Below, one piece after another: positions 24,694-33,778 of a stretch of DNA of 64,000 nucleotides. The notes under the pieces are model-generated. The model saw nothing but the letters and a program-made list of their open reading frames with translations, did not search any database and had not been told where the DNA came from. The translations under genes were made by a program, and so were the position numbers. How positions within the stretch are numbered: position 1 is the first letter of the stretch; every line of letters begins with the position of its first letter. The DNA is from Quercus robur (taxonomy: Eukaryota > Streptophyta > Magnoliopsida > Fagales > Fagaceae): contig NC_065535.1 of assembly GCF_932294415.1 (NCBI RefSeq), positions 85,209,862 to 85,273,861 on the forward strand. The letters are read 5' to 3'.

Positions 24694-26934
24694 AGAAGAA
24701 GAAAAAAGATGGTGTCTACTTATGAGAACAAGACGAGAAGTTTATTTTCATCAAGCAGGAAAAAAATACCTTTGAGATGAAAAAATCCACCATGAATCCC
24801 TGAACACCTTTCCAAGTCCAACTTTTCCAAGTGAATTAAGTTGGAGAAGGCACGCATTCCTTCAGCAGTAATTGCATCACACTTTTTAAAACTCAATGAT
24901 GTCAAGTTTGAAAGACCTACAGAACAAGGTTACAACGATTATCCTCGTTAACCAACAAAGAACCCAATCTTTAGAAATGTTAAACTGATCCAAAAGATCA
25001 TTCAAGTGATGATAGTTGAAACTGAAGTGACAAGTGACAAAGACAAGGTTGTGTGATTCTGGTTTTTTTTTTTTTAATAAGTACAGAAAATTTTATGCAG
25101 TCATAAAAAGGAGTCAACTAAGTATACAGCAGGTGACCAAAACAATCAAACACACAAATTACAAGTATCCATCAAATCATAAACCGAAAAAATAGAATGA
25201 CTTCCTATGATAGACATCCAATCCAATAGTGTTTTAAAGAATAAAAGTTTTAAGTCAGCTATTGTCCTTTCAGAATCTTCAAAACACTGGCTGTTTTCTC
25301 TCCCGCCAAATGCACCACATCAAACAATGGGGGACAGCCATCCAAATAACACCATTACGAGGGTGACCAAAACATAACATGTATTGAATTGTAAGTCAGT
25401 GCCTCAAAAGACATTAAAACTTCTTAAAATAGAACCAACTGAAGCCAGCTTTAATCAGCTAATTGAATGCTACCAACAGCACAATTTACCATTAGCAAAA
25501 TATATTGCCATGGAGATGGCCACTTATACACCAATAGGGCAAGTATCAATTGCAGTTCATAATTGTATTTTTCCATTGGCAGGACAGTAACATGTCAATA
25601 ACCGAAATAGAAAGAGTTTTTCTTTGATTACATAAAACTCATATTACTGAGAAGATACAAACTTATTTACAGTTGTCAGAAAGTGATTTCTCAAATTAAA
25701 TTTCTCAAAATATTTGAGTACAGTAACATGGCAATAACCGAAACAGAGTAATCAGTTCTCAAGGTGAAAAAAAAATAAAAATAAAAAAAAGGAGGAGGTA
25801 AATTTCTTGAATTTTACTTTATACTCATGTTCTAATCCAGAAATTAAACCATCAATTCTGAATCTTAAAAGGCTGGGCCCACCAAAAAATTAAAAAAAAA
25901 AAAAAAAAAAATCTCAGTTGGTGGGATATTTCTAATGGTTTGTTCTACGTTTGGGTGCACTAGGTACTATTTTGAACATAAAAGAACCATTTTCTCCAGG
26001 TACAAAACTGCACATTAAGTATAAAACTGATTTTGCTTTTGATCAAGTAATGTTAAAAACATGAAACCACGTCAGAGGGTACCATATCCATAAGGCACAT
26101 CAACCTTTGCAATAAACAGCATCTAAATAGTTGCACAAAAGAAACAGAGAAGATTACCACTAATGTGCTTAAGCCCATGTTCTGATAATTGGTCAGTGTA
26201 ATTAAAAGCAAAGGTTTGTAGGTTTGGGCAATCTTTCAGGAGAGCCAATCCAGAATCTGTCACATCAGAACTAGAAATATCAACAGAAAGCAAAGATGAC
26301 CCTTGTGAAGAGATGAAATCCATCCAACTATCCTTCACTCCAGGATATTCACCCAAGAAAACATCCTGCCAATACAAGATAATGATCTAATAAACAACAA
26401 GCTGTACAAGTGAAAAAACTTAAATAAATAAGCTCCATTTATACTTTAAGTTTGCTTAGCCACTAAAAAAATTATATTATAAATAATTTAAGCCATCAAT
26501 TTGGGCATTACCTGGAGAGCACAATCTCGAAAAGCTTTGAGAGAAACATCAGTAAGACAACGGGAATGTATCAATTCGTTGAAGATCTGCTGACTTATAT
26601 CCCTTGGAAGAATTGAAAATGAACTATATTTGTCAATGTCCTGTTGAAATCAGCATAAAACGATCAGGTAACAGTGATCCATGCACACAAACTCACACAC
26701 TCAATGTCACATGCCAAACAAAGCAGGTATATGTACCTCACGTATTTTGTATATGCCCAAGTCCATGAGGGAAGGGCATTTGCCCCGTCCTGGCTGACAA
26801 TCTACAATGGGCCGAGAAAATGAATTTCGCAGCCATTTTGAGCTGGCAATTTTACAAAATCGTTCAGAGACCCCTCTACACCCACCATCTTCAATGACCA
26901 GTTGCTCTCTCTTCCTTGAACAAATTCCCCCCAT
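13022..26934 (-). CDS. Plant RNI-like leucine-rich-repeat protein (At1g15740 type; 'F-box/LRR-repeat protein 14-like')
   Basis: Fifteen coding exons join in frame: 26737-26934, 26512-26640, 26158-26365, 24770-24916, 23955-24029, 23176-23247, 21864-21935, 20602-20673, 20392-20463, 19642-19713, 17987-18058, 15925-16068, 15042-15113, 13792-13938, 13022-13206. The product is 578 residues, close to the 585 I recall for the Arabidopsis protein. The start MGGICSRKR has Gly2 and Cys5, a predicted N-myristoylation/palmitoylation signal, which is why I prefer it to the in-frame ATG at 26955. Residues ~67-109 include LPRDISQQIFNEL, a degenerate F-box-like stretch. From ~residue 115 there are cysteine-containing-type LRRs (e.g. 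GLTNLESLNLDSCGIGDEG), ending LISFRPE. Eight exons are exactly 72 nt and one 144, all phase 1. The donor of the 15042-15113 exon is T|GTATGT; using the nearer GTTTGC would drop three codons. No kinase or transmembrane segment, so it is probably a cytoplasmic or membrane-tethered LRR adaptor; its role is unknown to me. Confidence 0.93.
14988..15016. other. Alternating purine-pyrimidine (Z-DNA-prone) palindrome in an LRR-gene intron
   Basis: The stretch runs CGTGTGCGCGCGCGCGCACACACG, an alternating purine/pyrimidine block that is also nearly self-complementary. It begins about 25 nt downstream of the donor of the exon at 15042-15113 when read in gene sense. Z-DNA potential is known for GC/GT alternations; any effect here is inference. 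Confidence 0.6.
16283..17186. mobile_element. MULE-like non-autonomous element in an LRR-gene intron
   Basis: Terminal inverted repeats GGGTAAATTATATATTACC and GTAACCTATAATTTACCC bound a 904-bp segment. The flanks are TTCTTAAAC (16274-16282) and TTCTTAAAA (17187-17195), a 9-bp direct repeat with one mismatch, the size expected for Mutator-type elements. Inside, a 60-codon plus-strand ORF (16763-16945) starting MVEKWVMPNHY is not recognisable; it could be captured gene sequence. Confidence 0.7.
18841..19330. repeat. Possible degraded TIR element with GGT/GGC low-complexity core
   Basis: The left side has GGTTTGGATGATATG with AATTTGAAATTC, and the right side has CCCAAATTCAAAAG and AATCCAAACAAGG, weakly inverted. 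Between them is a GGTGGC/GGCTGT-rich stretch (19027-19195). I see no clear target duplication. It lies in the LRR-gene intron between the exons at 17987-18058 and 19642-19713. Confidence 0.35.
21236..21501. mobile_element. Short solo LTR in an LRR-gene intron (TSD GACAT)
   Basis: Starts TGTTAAAGACGAG and ends TACTTTAGCA, flanked by GACAT at 21231-21235 and 21502-21506. It contains 'gattacatggttcggcc' and 'gggtatatatagaaac', features common in plant Copia LTRs. No partner LTR or coding sequence is present. Confidence 0.78.
24090..24190 (-). mobile_element. RTE-type LINE 3' tail remnant
   Basis: Read on the minus strand the segment translates with interruptions as EWRKRIHVVDPN and VEDP, and it ends in a TATATATA tract (24090-24101). 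The same sequence occurs at 46040-46130, where it adjoins a longer RTE-like reverse-transcriptase remnant. It lies in the LRR-gene intron between the exons at 23955-24029 and 24770-24916. Confidence 0.6.
24660..24689. repeat. (AG)n microsatellite
   Basis: About fifteen AG units lie in an intron of the LRR gene, about 80 nt from the exon at 24770-24916. Confidence 0.9.
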
Positions 26935-26962
26935 CATATAATGATCTAGCAACAAACCAATC

Positions 26963-27022
26963 TCACATAATGCCCCAAAACATGATGGTATGCCCCATTT
27001 CAGAACAAAATTTTATGGGCAT
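26963..27022 (-). promoter_or_regulatory. Upstream ORF in the LRR-gene leader
   Basis: If the leader is spliced at the strong acceptor TTTTCCCTCTACAG ending at 27038, the second exon starts at 27037. It then contains an ATG at 27020-27022 opening a 19-codon ORF (MPIKFCSEM...) that ends at TGA 26963-26965, 28 nt before the main ATG. Out-of-frame upstream ORFs often lower translation of the main ORF. The acceptor choice is inference. Confidence 0.4.
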
Positions 27023-27037
27023 GAACTCCACTTCAAA

Positions 27038-28379
27038 CTGTAGAGGGAAAATTTTCATGATAAGCTATATAGAACATGTTGTAAACACAGCATGAATGCC
27101 TAAGTAAAACGCAAAATTTTACCACATTGTTGCTCAAGCATTGAAAGATTAAATGGAAGTGAGGGCATGTAATGCTACCAAATATTTATCCATGCACATC
27201 ATCTCGAAAAAATGGCAAAACCTTTAAAACCACTTGCAATTCGTTTGCCATGGCAATCTTCTTCAAGAATCAAAATATTTACTAGCCACTTCATTTAAAT
27301 AGCAGAATTTCAAAACAACCAAATAAATTGATCACCAAAATTTTTAAATAAAATTTTCAATTGGGTTATAGTTCAAATAAAAGTAAAGTTTTTTGGTCAA
27401 CCATTTTTCTTTTTTATTATCTTTTACTCAATTTTTTTCTTACATAAATTTTCTTACCTTTTTATATTATTGATAACTCATATTAACTCAATCTAGATAA
27501 GTACATTTATTTCAAGTTTCAAACTGATATTCGGGGATCAATTAAAATAAATAAAAAACAACAATCAATTATATGGGTCATTTTTTTTTTTATACAAGAT
27601 AAAATTTCTATTCTAGCCTAATATATGTGTGAGAAAACTCCTCTCTCTTAGATACTTGATCCCGTTCTTACACCCACCCTCCACAAGCATTTATACTTGT
27701 AACCACCACACCAAAGATACGCATACGCGGGGTTAACAATTATACGGGTCATAATCACAAATAAAAACAAATCAAACCATGGCATAACTGTTACAAAAGA
27801 AGAAACAATATTTATCAGAGGACTTTATCTCATAAAGAATAAAAATTATCACCTTGTCAGTGTACTTAGGCATAAACACAAATAAATTAAACCCAGAGAA
27901 TTTTTTGTAAAGAAAAAAGAGTTAGAATATACAAAAGGCTTAGAAAAAAAGTAAACTAGAGCCTTTAAGACAAACAAAAAAAAACAAAAAAACACCCATC
28001 ACATACATAGCTCATATTCTAAGCTTTGTCATAGAATCTGTGTCTAGTAACTATCAAAAACACAGTTTTGGAATATTAAACTTTCTGATCACTCTGTTTC
28101 CCACTTGCAATAGTCACTCACTATATATATTATATACAACAATTTTAGTACATGTTTTCTTTGTGTTTTAACAATCTTTTACAAAAATAAAGGACCCCAT
28201 TAAGTCGACGAGCAAAATCTTCCTTTCTTTTTTGTTTTTCTTCGACAGTTTTCTTGGGAACCAAACAGAGAGTGAAGAATCACGTGTGAGTGTGAGACTA
28301 CGAAAACGATCAGTCATGATGAGTGAAAAAAAAAAAATCAAATTCTACACGCAGACCGAAAAAGAATGAAAAGATTTAC
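27038..28379 (-). other. Leader intron of the LRR gene
   Basis: No coding signal on either strand. On the minus strand a donor (AAG|GTAAAT, intron starting 28379) follows a purine/pyrimidine-rich leader, and an acceptor lies at 27038, so this is best read as a 5' UTR intron. It is AT-rich with T runs at 27580-27590. Confidence 0.5.
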
Positions 28380-28620
28380 CTTAACTCAGAGCTGAGCTCT
28401 TGGCCAATCAACTCGGTGATGAGAGAGACAGAGAGAGAGAGAGAGAGAAAGTGAGAGTGAGAAAATGCAGGGGAGTTAGGCAAAGAAAGAAGAAGAGAGA
28501 GAGAGAGGAGCTGAGTCGGTACCACTTGATCTTTGCCACGTGGCAATTTGGCGCGGTTAGGCATGACTCTCTTTTTTTGATGAGATATGACAGAGTGGGC
28601 TGAAGAGACTAAAATGTGGG
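28380..28620 (-). promoter_or_regulatory. Leader exon and core promoter of the LRR gene
   Basis: The leader is CT-rich on the minus strand (GA runs at 28425-28460 and 28493-28508 on plus). Upstream of it lies a perfect palindromic G-box GCCACGTGGC at 28535-28544, followed by TTTGGCGC at 28547-28554, which matches the E2F consensus TTTSSCGC. Both are established plant motifs; use of either here is inference. Confidence 0.45.
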
Positions 28621-30739
28621 CCCAATCTTGGGTGCTCTCAGTCTCTGCATTGAAAATTTAAAAATAGTATTTATTCCCATTTAGTAATCCTTGACAGTTG
28701 ACACTTTCTTTTATAGCACACTGTTTTTCTTTTATCTTTTTCTTTTTTCTTTTTCTTTGTTGGGGATAAGTTTAACACTATTTGGATAGGAAGAAAGGAG
28801 AAAATACAATTGGAGTGTACCTACAAGCGAGGGGATGATTCATGCATCGAACGGCATGGTATACTTCATCGAAAGAAAGACATTTTGGACATATAATGAC
28901 ATTGTTTTCCATAATGTCCATCTAGCATCTGGTATATGTTTTATTTGGGATTTTGGCTGGGGTAAAATATAGTTAACAACATTGAAGTTGGGCTAAATAT
29001 TCTTCAAAAATGACAAACTTTGGTTCATAAATCAAACTTGGATCCTAAATCATTACTTATTTTTTTTATCTCTCTTATGGTGATTAAGGACCAAGTTAGT
29101 TAGTTTTGAAAATGTTTGAACTTAAGTAGCATTAGCTCAAACTTTAGAAGTGTTTACTGTATTTTACCCTTTTAATTTTTAATCTTGTTCAGTTAATGCT
29201 TGACACAAAGACTCAAAACTCAACATAAAAAATAAAACATAAAACATAAAAATTGGACATGTTTGATACATTGTAACGATGATTACAGTGTAATAAGAAT
29301 AAGTATTATAATAAGTTGGAATGAAATAATAATTCCTATTCAACTATTTGGTGATAACACATGAATAAGATGGTGGAATAATATCATATTTAGTCAAATT
29401 TCCCAAAACACCCTTTTGAATTATTTTCAATTTGTTATGACATCAAAGTAGATATAAACAATAAGACAAACTGGAGTTTCACAATTCATAAATATCAAAC
29501 TTAATCAATAAATAAAAAGAACCTGGCTTTAATCTCATGCTCACACCAGAGAATGAAAGCAATGCTGGGAATAATTGAGTATTTTATCCTTTCTTATATT
29601 AGTTTAAAATGATAATTAATAGAAAAAAAAAAATGAAAACTATCGATATAGAATTGAGTGTCTCTCTTGACAGCCAAAAAATAAAGTTGGGTCTCTTTCT
29701 TGTGGTACTGGAAAGAGGAACAGAAAAATTAAGACAAGAAATCTCATCAATTAAGATCAAAGCCAAGAAAGACTACCTAGTGCGTAGAGAATAAATGGTT
29801 ACAAAAAAAAATATTCTTATCTGCATAGGAGAGAGGGAGTACTTGGTACTTGGTAGGGATAGCTAATTATTACAGAGGATGTTTGAAATTTGAAACGCAT
29901 TAGTCTTAGTAAGACAGTAAATGTTCATCCAATGCATGCTTCACTTTGGGATTTAGATTGTTTTCATATTATTACATTCAATGTGGCATTTACTTATAAT
30001 AATAAAAATTATAAAAAAAATAAATAAATAAATAAATAAAAGAGAAACGCATTCAATGTATATGAGAAAAGCTAAAAAGCAAGAAAAAAAAGTTGTATAA
30101 TTAAATAATATAGAGACGTGCATGTTTCAACTTTCAACTTAGAGTTGATGTTTGCTTGATTCTTTAATTTAACTGAGCAAAAGTATGCGCAAAGAAGAAA
30201 AAACGAACTCAGAGTCTCAGACGTGCACGTCTGGCTCGGACATTGAACATTTTATTTACAATACACGGCAAAATGTGTTAATTAGTTCAAGAACTAGAAA
30301 GTAGAAAGATTAAGAAACCACTAACTTACAAGAAATTATAATGTACGTAACTTCATAAATGGTAAAACCTTTTTTTTTTTTTTTTTTTTTTTGGCAAAAA
30401 TGCAAATTACACCTTCTAATTTTGATCAAAATTTATTTCAGTCTTTTAATTTTACTTTTGTTCAATTGAGTCCAAATCTAAATTTTAAGTTTATTTAATT
30501 AAGGTCTCTCCATCAACTTCGGCTAATTTTTTTTTTAAATATGGAAAATATTTTTTAATAATTAAAAATTGGACTCTTAACCGTAACATTTAACTAATTT
30601 AATGAAAAAACCTTAATTAAATATACTTAAAACTTAGAGGACTCATTTTTTGAATGAAAATAAAATTAGAAAACTGAAATGAATTTTAATCAAATATAAT
30701 GCGTTGCTTATTTGCCTTCAAATTTAATAGCAGTGATAG
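28621..30739. other. Spacer upstream of the LRR gene
   Basis: I see no gene. There are A/T runs (30368-30392), a (TAAA)n tract near 30016-30042 and general AT richness. Short ORFs here have no recognisable products. Confidence 0.5.
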
Positions 30740-31945
30740 TAGACATGGCAAAACGGGTCAGAATTTTCTGACCCGACCCGACCCGACCCGAAAAATACCT
30801 GACCCGAACCTGATTTTTTTGACCCGAAGCAAAAACGGGTTGACCCGTGACCCGACCCGTGTTTTGTGCGGGTCAACCCGACCCGACCCGCGACCCGACC
30901 CGAACCCGAACCATTTTTTTTTAACTTTTTTTTTTTGGTAAAAAAAATAGTGAAATTAAGACAATATTGGTTTAATTGTTTATTGTGAGCTTTAAGGAAA
31001 CAATTGATACATTTACATAACTGCATGCAAATTAATTGAAAAATAAATGGTTGAGCATTCTGTAATGAGTAAAGATTTTTAGATATTAAATAACAAAATA
31101 CATGCCAAGATAATCTAGTTACAGTAAAGTTAAAAACATATTTAAAATTGTAAATATGTGTGAGACACATTCATGAGTGTGAAAATAGTAAAGCCAAAGT
31201 ATCAAATTAGCATAAATTATGAATGTTTAGATCTATTTTTTAACAATTTATGTTCAAAATAAACGGCTTTTCAAAATAAATTATGATATTTCCTAAAGTG
31301 TATGCTGCTTAATAATGATATGATCTTCATAAAAGAGACTAGTTATAAATAAGTAAGCAATCAAACTTTAATGTATATCTCAAATTGAAATAGAGTGTCA
31401 ACCACAATTGATAATAGATTATAAAATTAATTTTTAAAATTGTAACTTTCTTATATGTTTTTATTCTTTATCAAATGAGTTATCCAATAAGTCATTTGTA
31501 AATTTTTTTTTGGAATGTTGATATTGTGTAAAAATAAAACTTGTATATTTGTTTTACTTATCTTTGTGTTGTTTTGTTTTAGATAGTAATGTTAGGGTTT
31601 GTATAATTTTAAAATTATTGAATAAATATTAATAAGTTTAACTGAGTTTATTCTTGATATAAGTAGTGAATGCAAAATAATGCATTTTACATCAAGTAAT
31701 ATGTTGCATAACTATCCAAATGGCAAATACATATTGTTTTCTTTATAAAAAAAATAAAAAATAAAAAATTTCATGTGAAAAATACGGGTCAACCCGACCC
31801 AACCCGACCCGACCCGCAACCCGATTGACCCGAACCCGATTTCAACCCGCTTAAAATGACCCGTTTTTGACCCGTGACCCGTTTGACCCGTGACCCGATT
31901 GACCCGACCCGAACCCGACCCGACCCGCCCGTTTTGCCATGTCTA
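30740..31945. mobile_element. hAT-type non-autonomous element with GACCC-rich ends
   Basis: The ends are TAGACATGGCAAAACGGG and its complement, flanked by a perfect 8-bp duplication AGTGATAG (30732-30739 and 31946-31953), diagnostic for hAT. Subterminal regions are dense tandem GACCC units, about 150 bp at each end in inverted orientation, around an AT-rich core. There is no transposase. Gly-Ser and Arg-Pro ORFs across the GACCC tracts are artefacts of the repeat. Confidence 0.88.
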
Positions 31946-32086
31946 AGTGATAGTGAGTAGAGTGATACTTGCAAGGAACAAGTTATGCCCATAGACTTGT
32001 AGCTCACGGGACTCTATAGGAAATTAGGAAGTCCTTTTCAAACTATGGAGTATGGGCTAGGCCACTGCCGAAAATGAAAGAAATAA

Positions 32087-32143
32087 TTTATAGAGGCAAT
32101 AAGATAAAGCACCCATGTGGCTTTATCTTATTGCCTCTATAAA
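32087..32143. repeat. Perfect 24-bp inverted repeat (hairpin)
   Basis: Arms at 32087-32110 and 32120-32143 are exact complements, separated by a 9-nt loop (ACCCATGTG). The arms read TTTATAGAGGCAATAAG onward. They are not bounded by an obvious target duplication. Confidence 0.85.
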
Positions 32144-32539
32144 GAATCATCATGCAAGTTAAGAATTAAGAGCGGGCCTCAGATACACATATCTTGTGAG
32201 TTGTGAGAGATATAATTTTGTTTTGTAAGTGGAATTTCTTTACCAATGGTGTAGTGCATGCCATCGTTGTCATGTTGAAATTATAAGCATTATTTGTTGA
32301 AGTTGATAAAGCATTTAACACACCAAGTAGGTTATAATTTATTGAAGACATAAAAGACAATCACAAAAGAGTATAACTTCACAACTACATAAAGTAGGTA
32401 TTATAAAATTTTCTATTTTTACGCCGAATGCTTGAAATTTTGTCCATTCGTCCTCTCAATTTGTGATTTTTAAATCAATACCAGGAAAACTGACTTGTGG
32501 ATTTAATCCACAAAACGATTGTCTATAAAAAGTACAAGA

Positions 32540-33345
32540 TTTTTTTTTTATATAAGCAATAGAAGTTTTCTTGAATAGAAAAGTACAATGTGTTTACAAT
32601 AATAAACCTAATGCACTTAAAAAGATGAGTACAAACAAATCAAATAGAATAGCTAACAAAGGATAATAAATCCGACATGATAAGACCATGCATAAAACCC
32701 CAAATATGAGACCACTCAAATAAAGTCTCAACTAGCAAAGATTTCAAAAGATTTGCAGGTCCCTCAATGCCTTTAGAAAGTATGAGAATTGCGTTCCTGC
32801 CAAACAAGCCATATAAGACAAACCCCGGTACCATATTTCATACATTTGAAGAAAAATTCTCCAATCAATTCCTCCGTGCAAAGAGCAAAGAGGCAACTAT
32901 ATTAAGCATCACCCATTGTACCCCAACCATTAGAAAAACTTCACTCCACAGCGCATGAGCAAACTTACAATGAAGTAGAGAATGATCCACAGTTTCCGCA
33001 TCACAATGACACAAACAACACCAATTCACGAGTAAGTTCTTCTTAACAAGGTTATCAATTGTAAGAATCTCATCCCTAGTTGCTTATCCATAAAAAGAAA
33101 GACACTCTTTAGATACCTTTACCACCAAACGCTCTTCCAAGGAAAAGAAACAGAAGGAGCATCCAAAAGAGAATTATAAAAAGAGCACACATCAAAAACA
33201 CCCTTCCGAGTCTACTGCCAATTCAGAATATCATCACCCACTCTCCTGGGCATTTTGGAGTAAATATGCTCGAAAAGTATACACTCCAATTCTCAGTCAT
33301 GAAAAGCACAATGGAATAATAAATTCCAACTCCTACCTCCCCCTT
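32540..33345 (-). mobile_element. LINE (L1-like) 3' fragment with reverse-transcriptase-associated zinc-binding region
   Basis: The T run at 32540 is the poly-A tail read from the other strand. The minus strand encodes broken pieces of the zf-RVT type, with CHCDAETVDHSLLHC-like spacing around 32950-33020. The segment is closely similar to 43250-44060 in the same orientation, so both are 5'-truncated copies of one L1-like family. Stops and frameshifts are frequent. Confidence 0.7.
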
Positions 33346-33778
33346 CAGGTGCAATGGAAGATATTGACATTCTCCTTAGGCTCACACAGCCAGAGAGTTA
33401 TCAGAAAAATGAATATGTATTTCATCATCACAAAAATGATATTGTAAGATGTAACTACAAAAGACAACTAGGGAAAGAGAGATTTCCATCGTTTAACAGC
33501 CAATATTTCTTCAGGCACCAAAAATCATCAAGTATTGGAACCCATCATACCCACATGCCTTCACAACACAAGGCCAGTGAGCTAAATTGACATACAGCTT
33601 TTAAAATCTTTTATGGTTAAATCATTAAAACAAACCTACAAGAATTGAGCTTTTTGCAAGGGGAGAAAAGAGCAATATTAATTTTTTTTTTTTTTTTTAA
33701 ATGAATGTTGGATCAAAAATCAGGTACATCCTTATAATACAAACACAACTTCAGCTACAACCAGACAACATATTCACA
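33346..33778 (-). other. Probable 3' UTR and flank of the DHHC gene
   Basis: This lies between the LINE piece and the stop codon at 33779. It has a T run at 33679-33698. The part next to 33779 is probably 3' UTR. No other coding signal seen. Confidence 0.4.

Noticed and set aside
30699..32007. ORFs rich in Gly-Ser or Arg-Pro-Asp
   Set aside because: They come from GACCC arrays at the ends of a hAT element.
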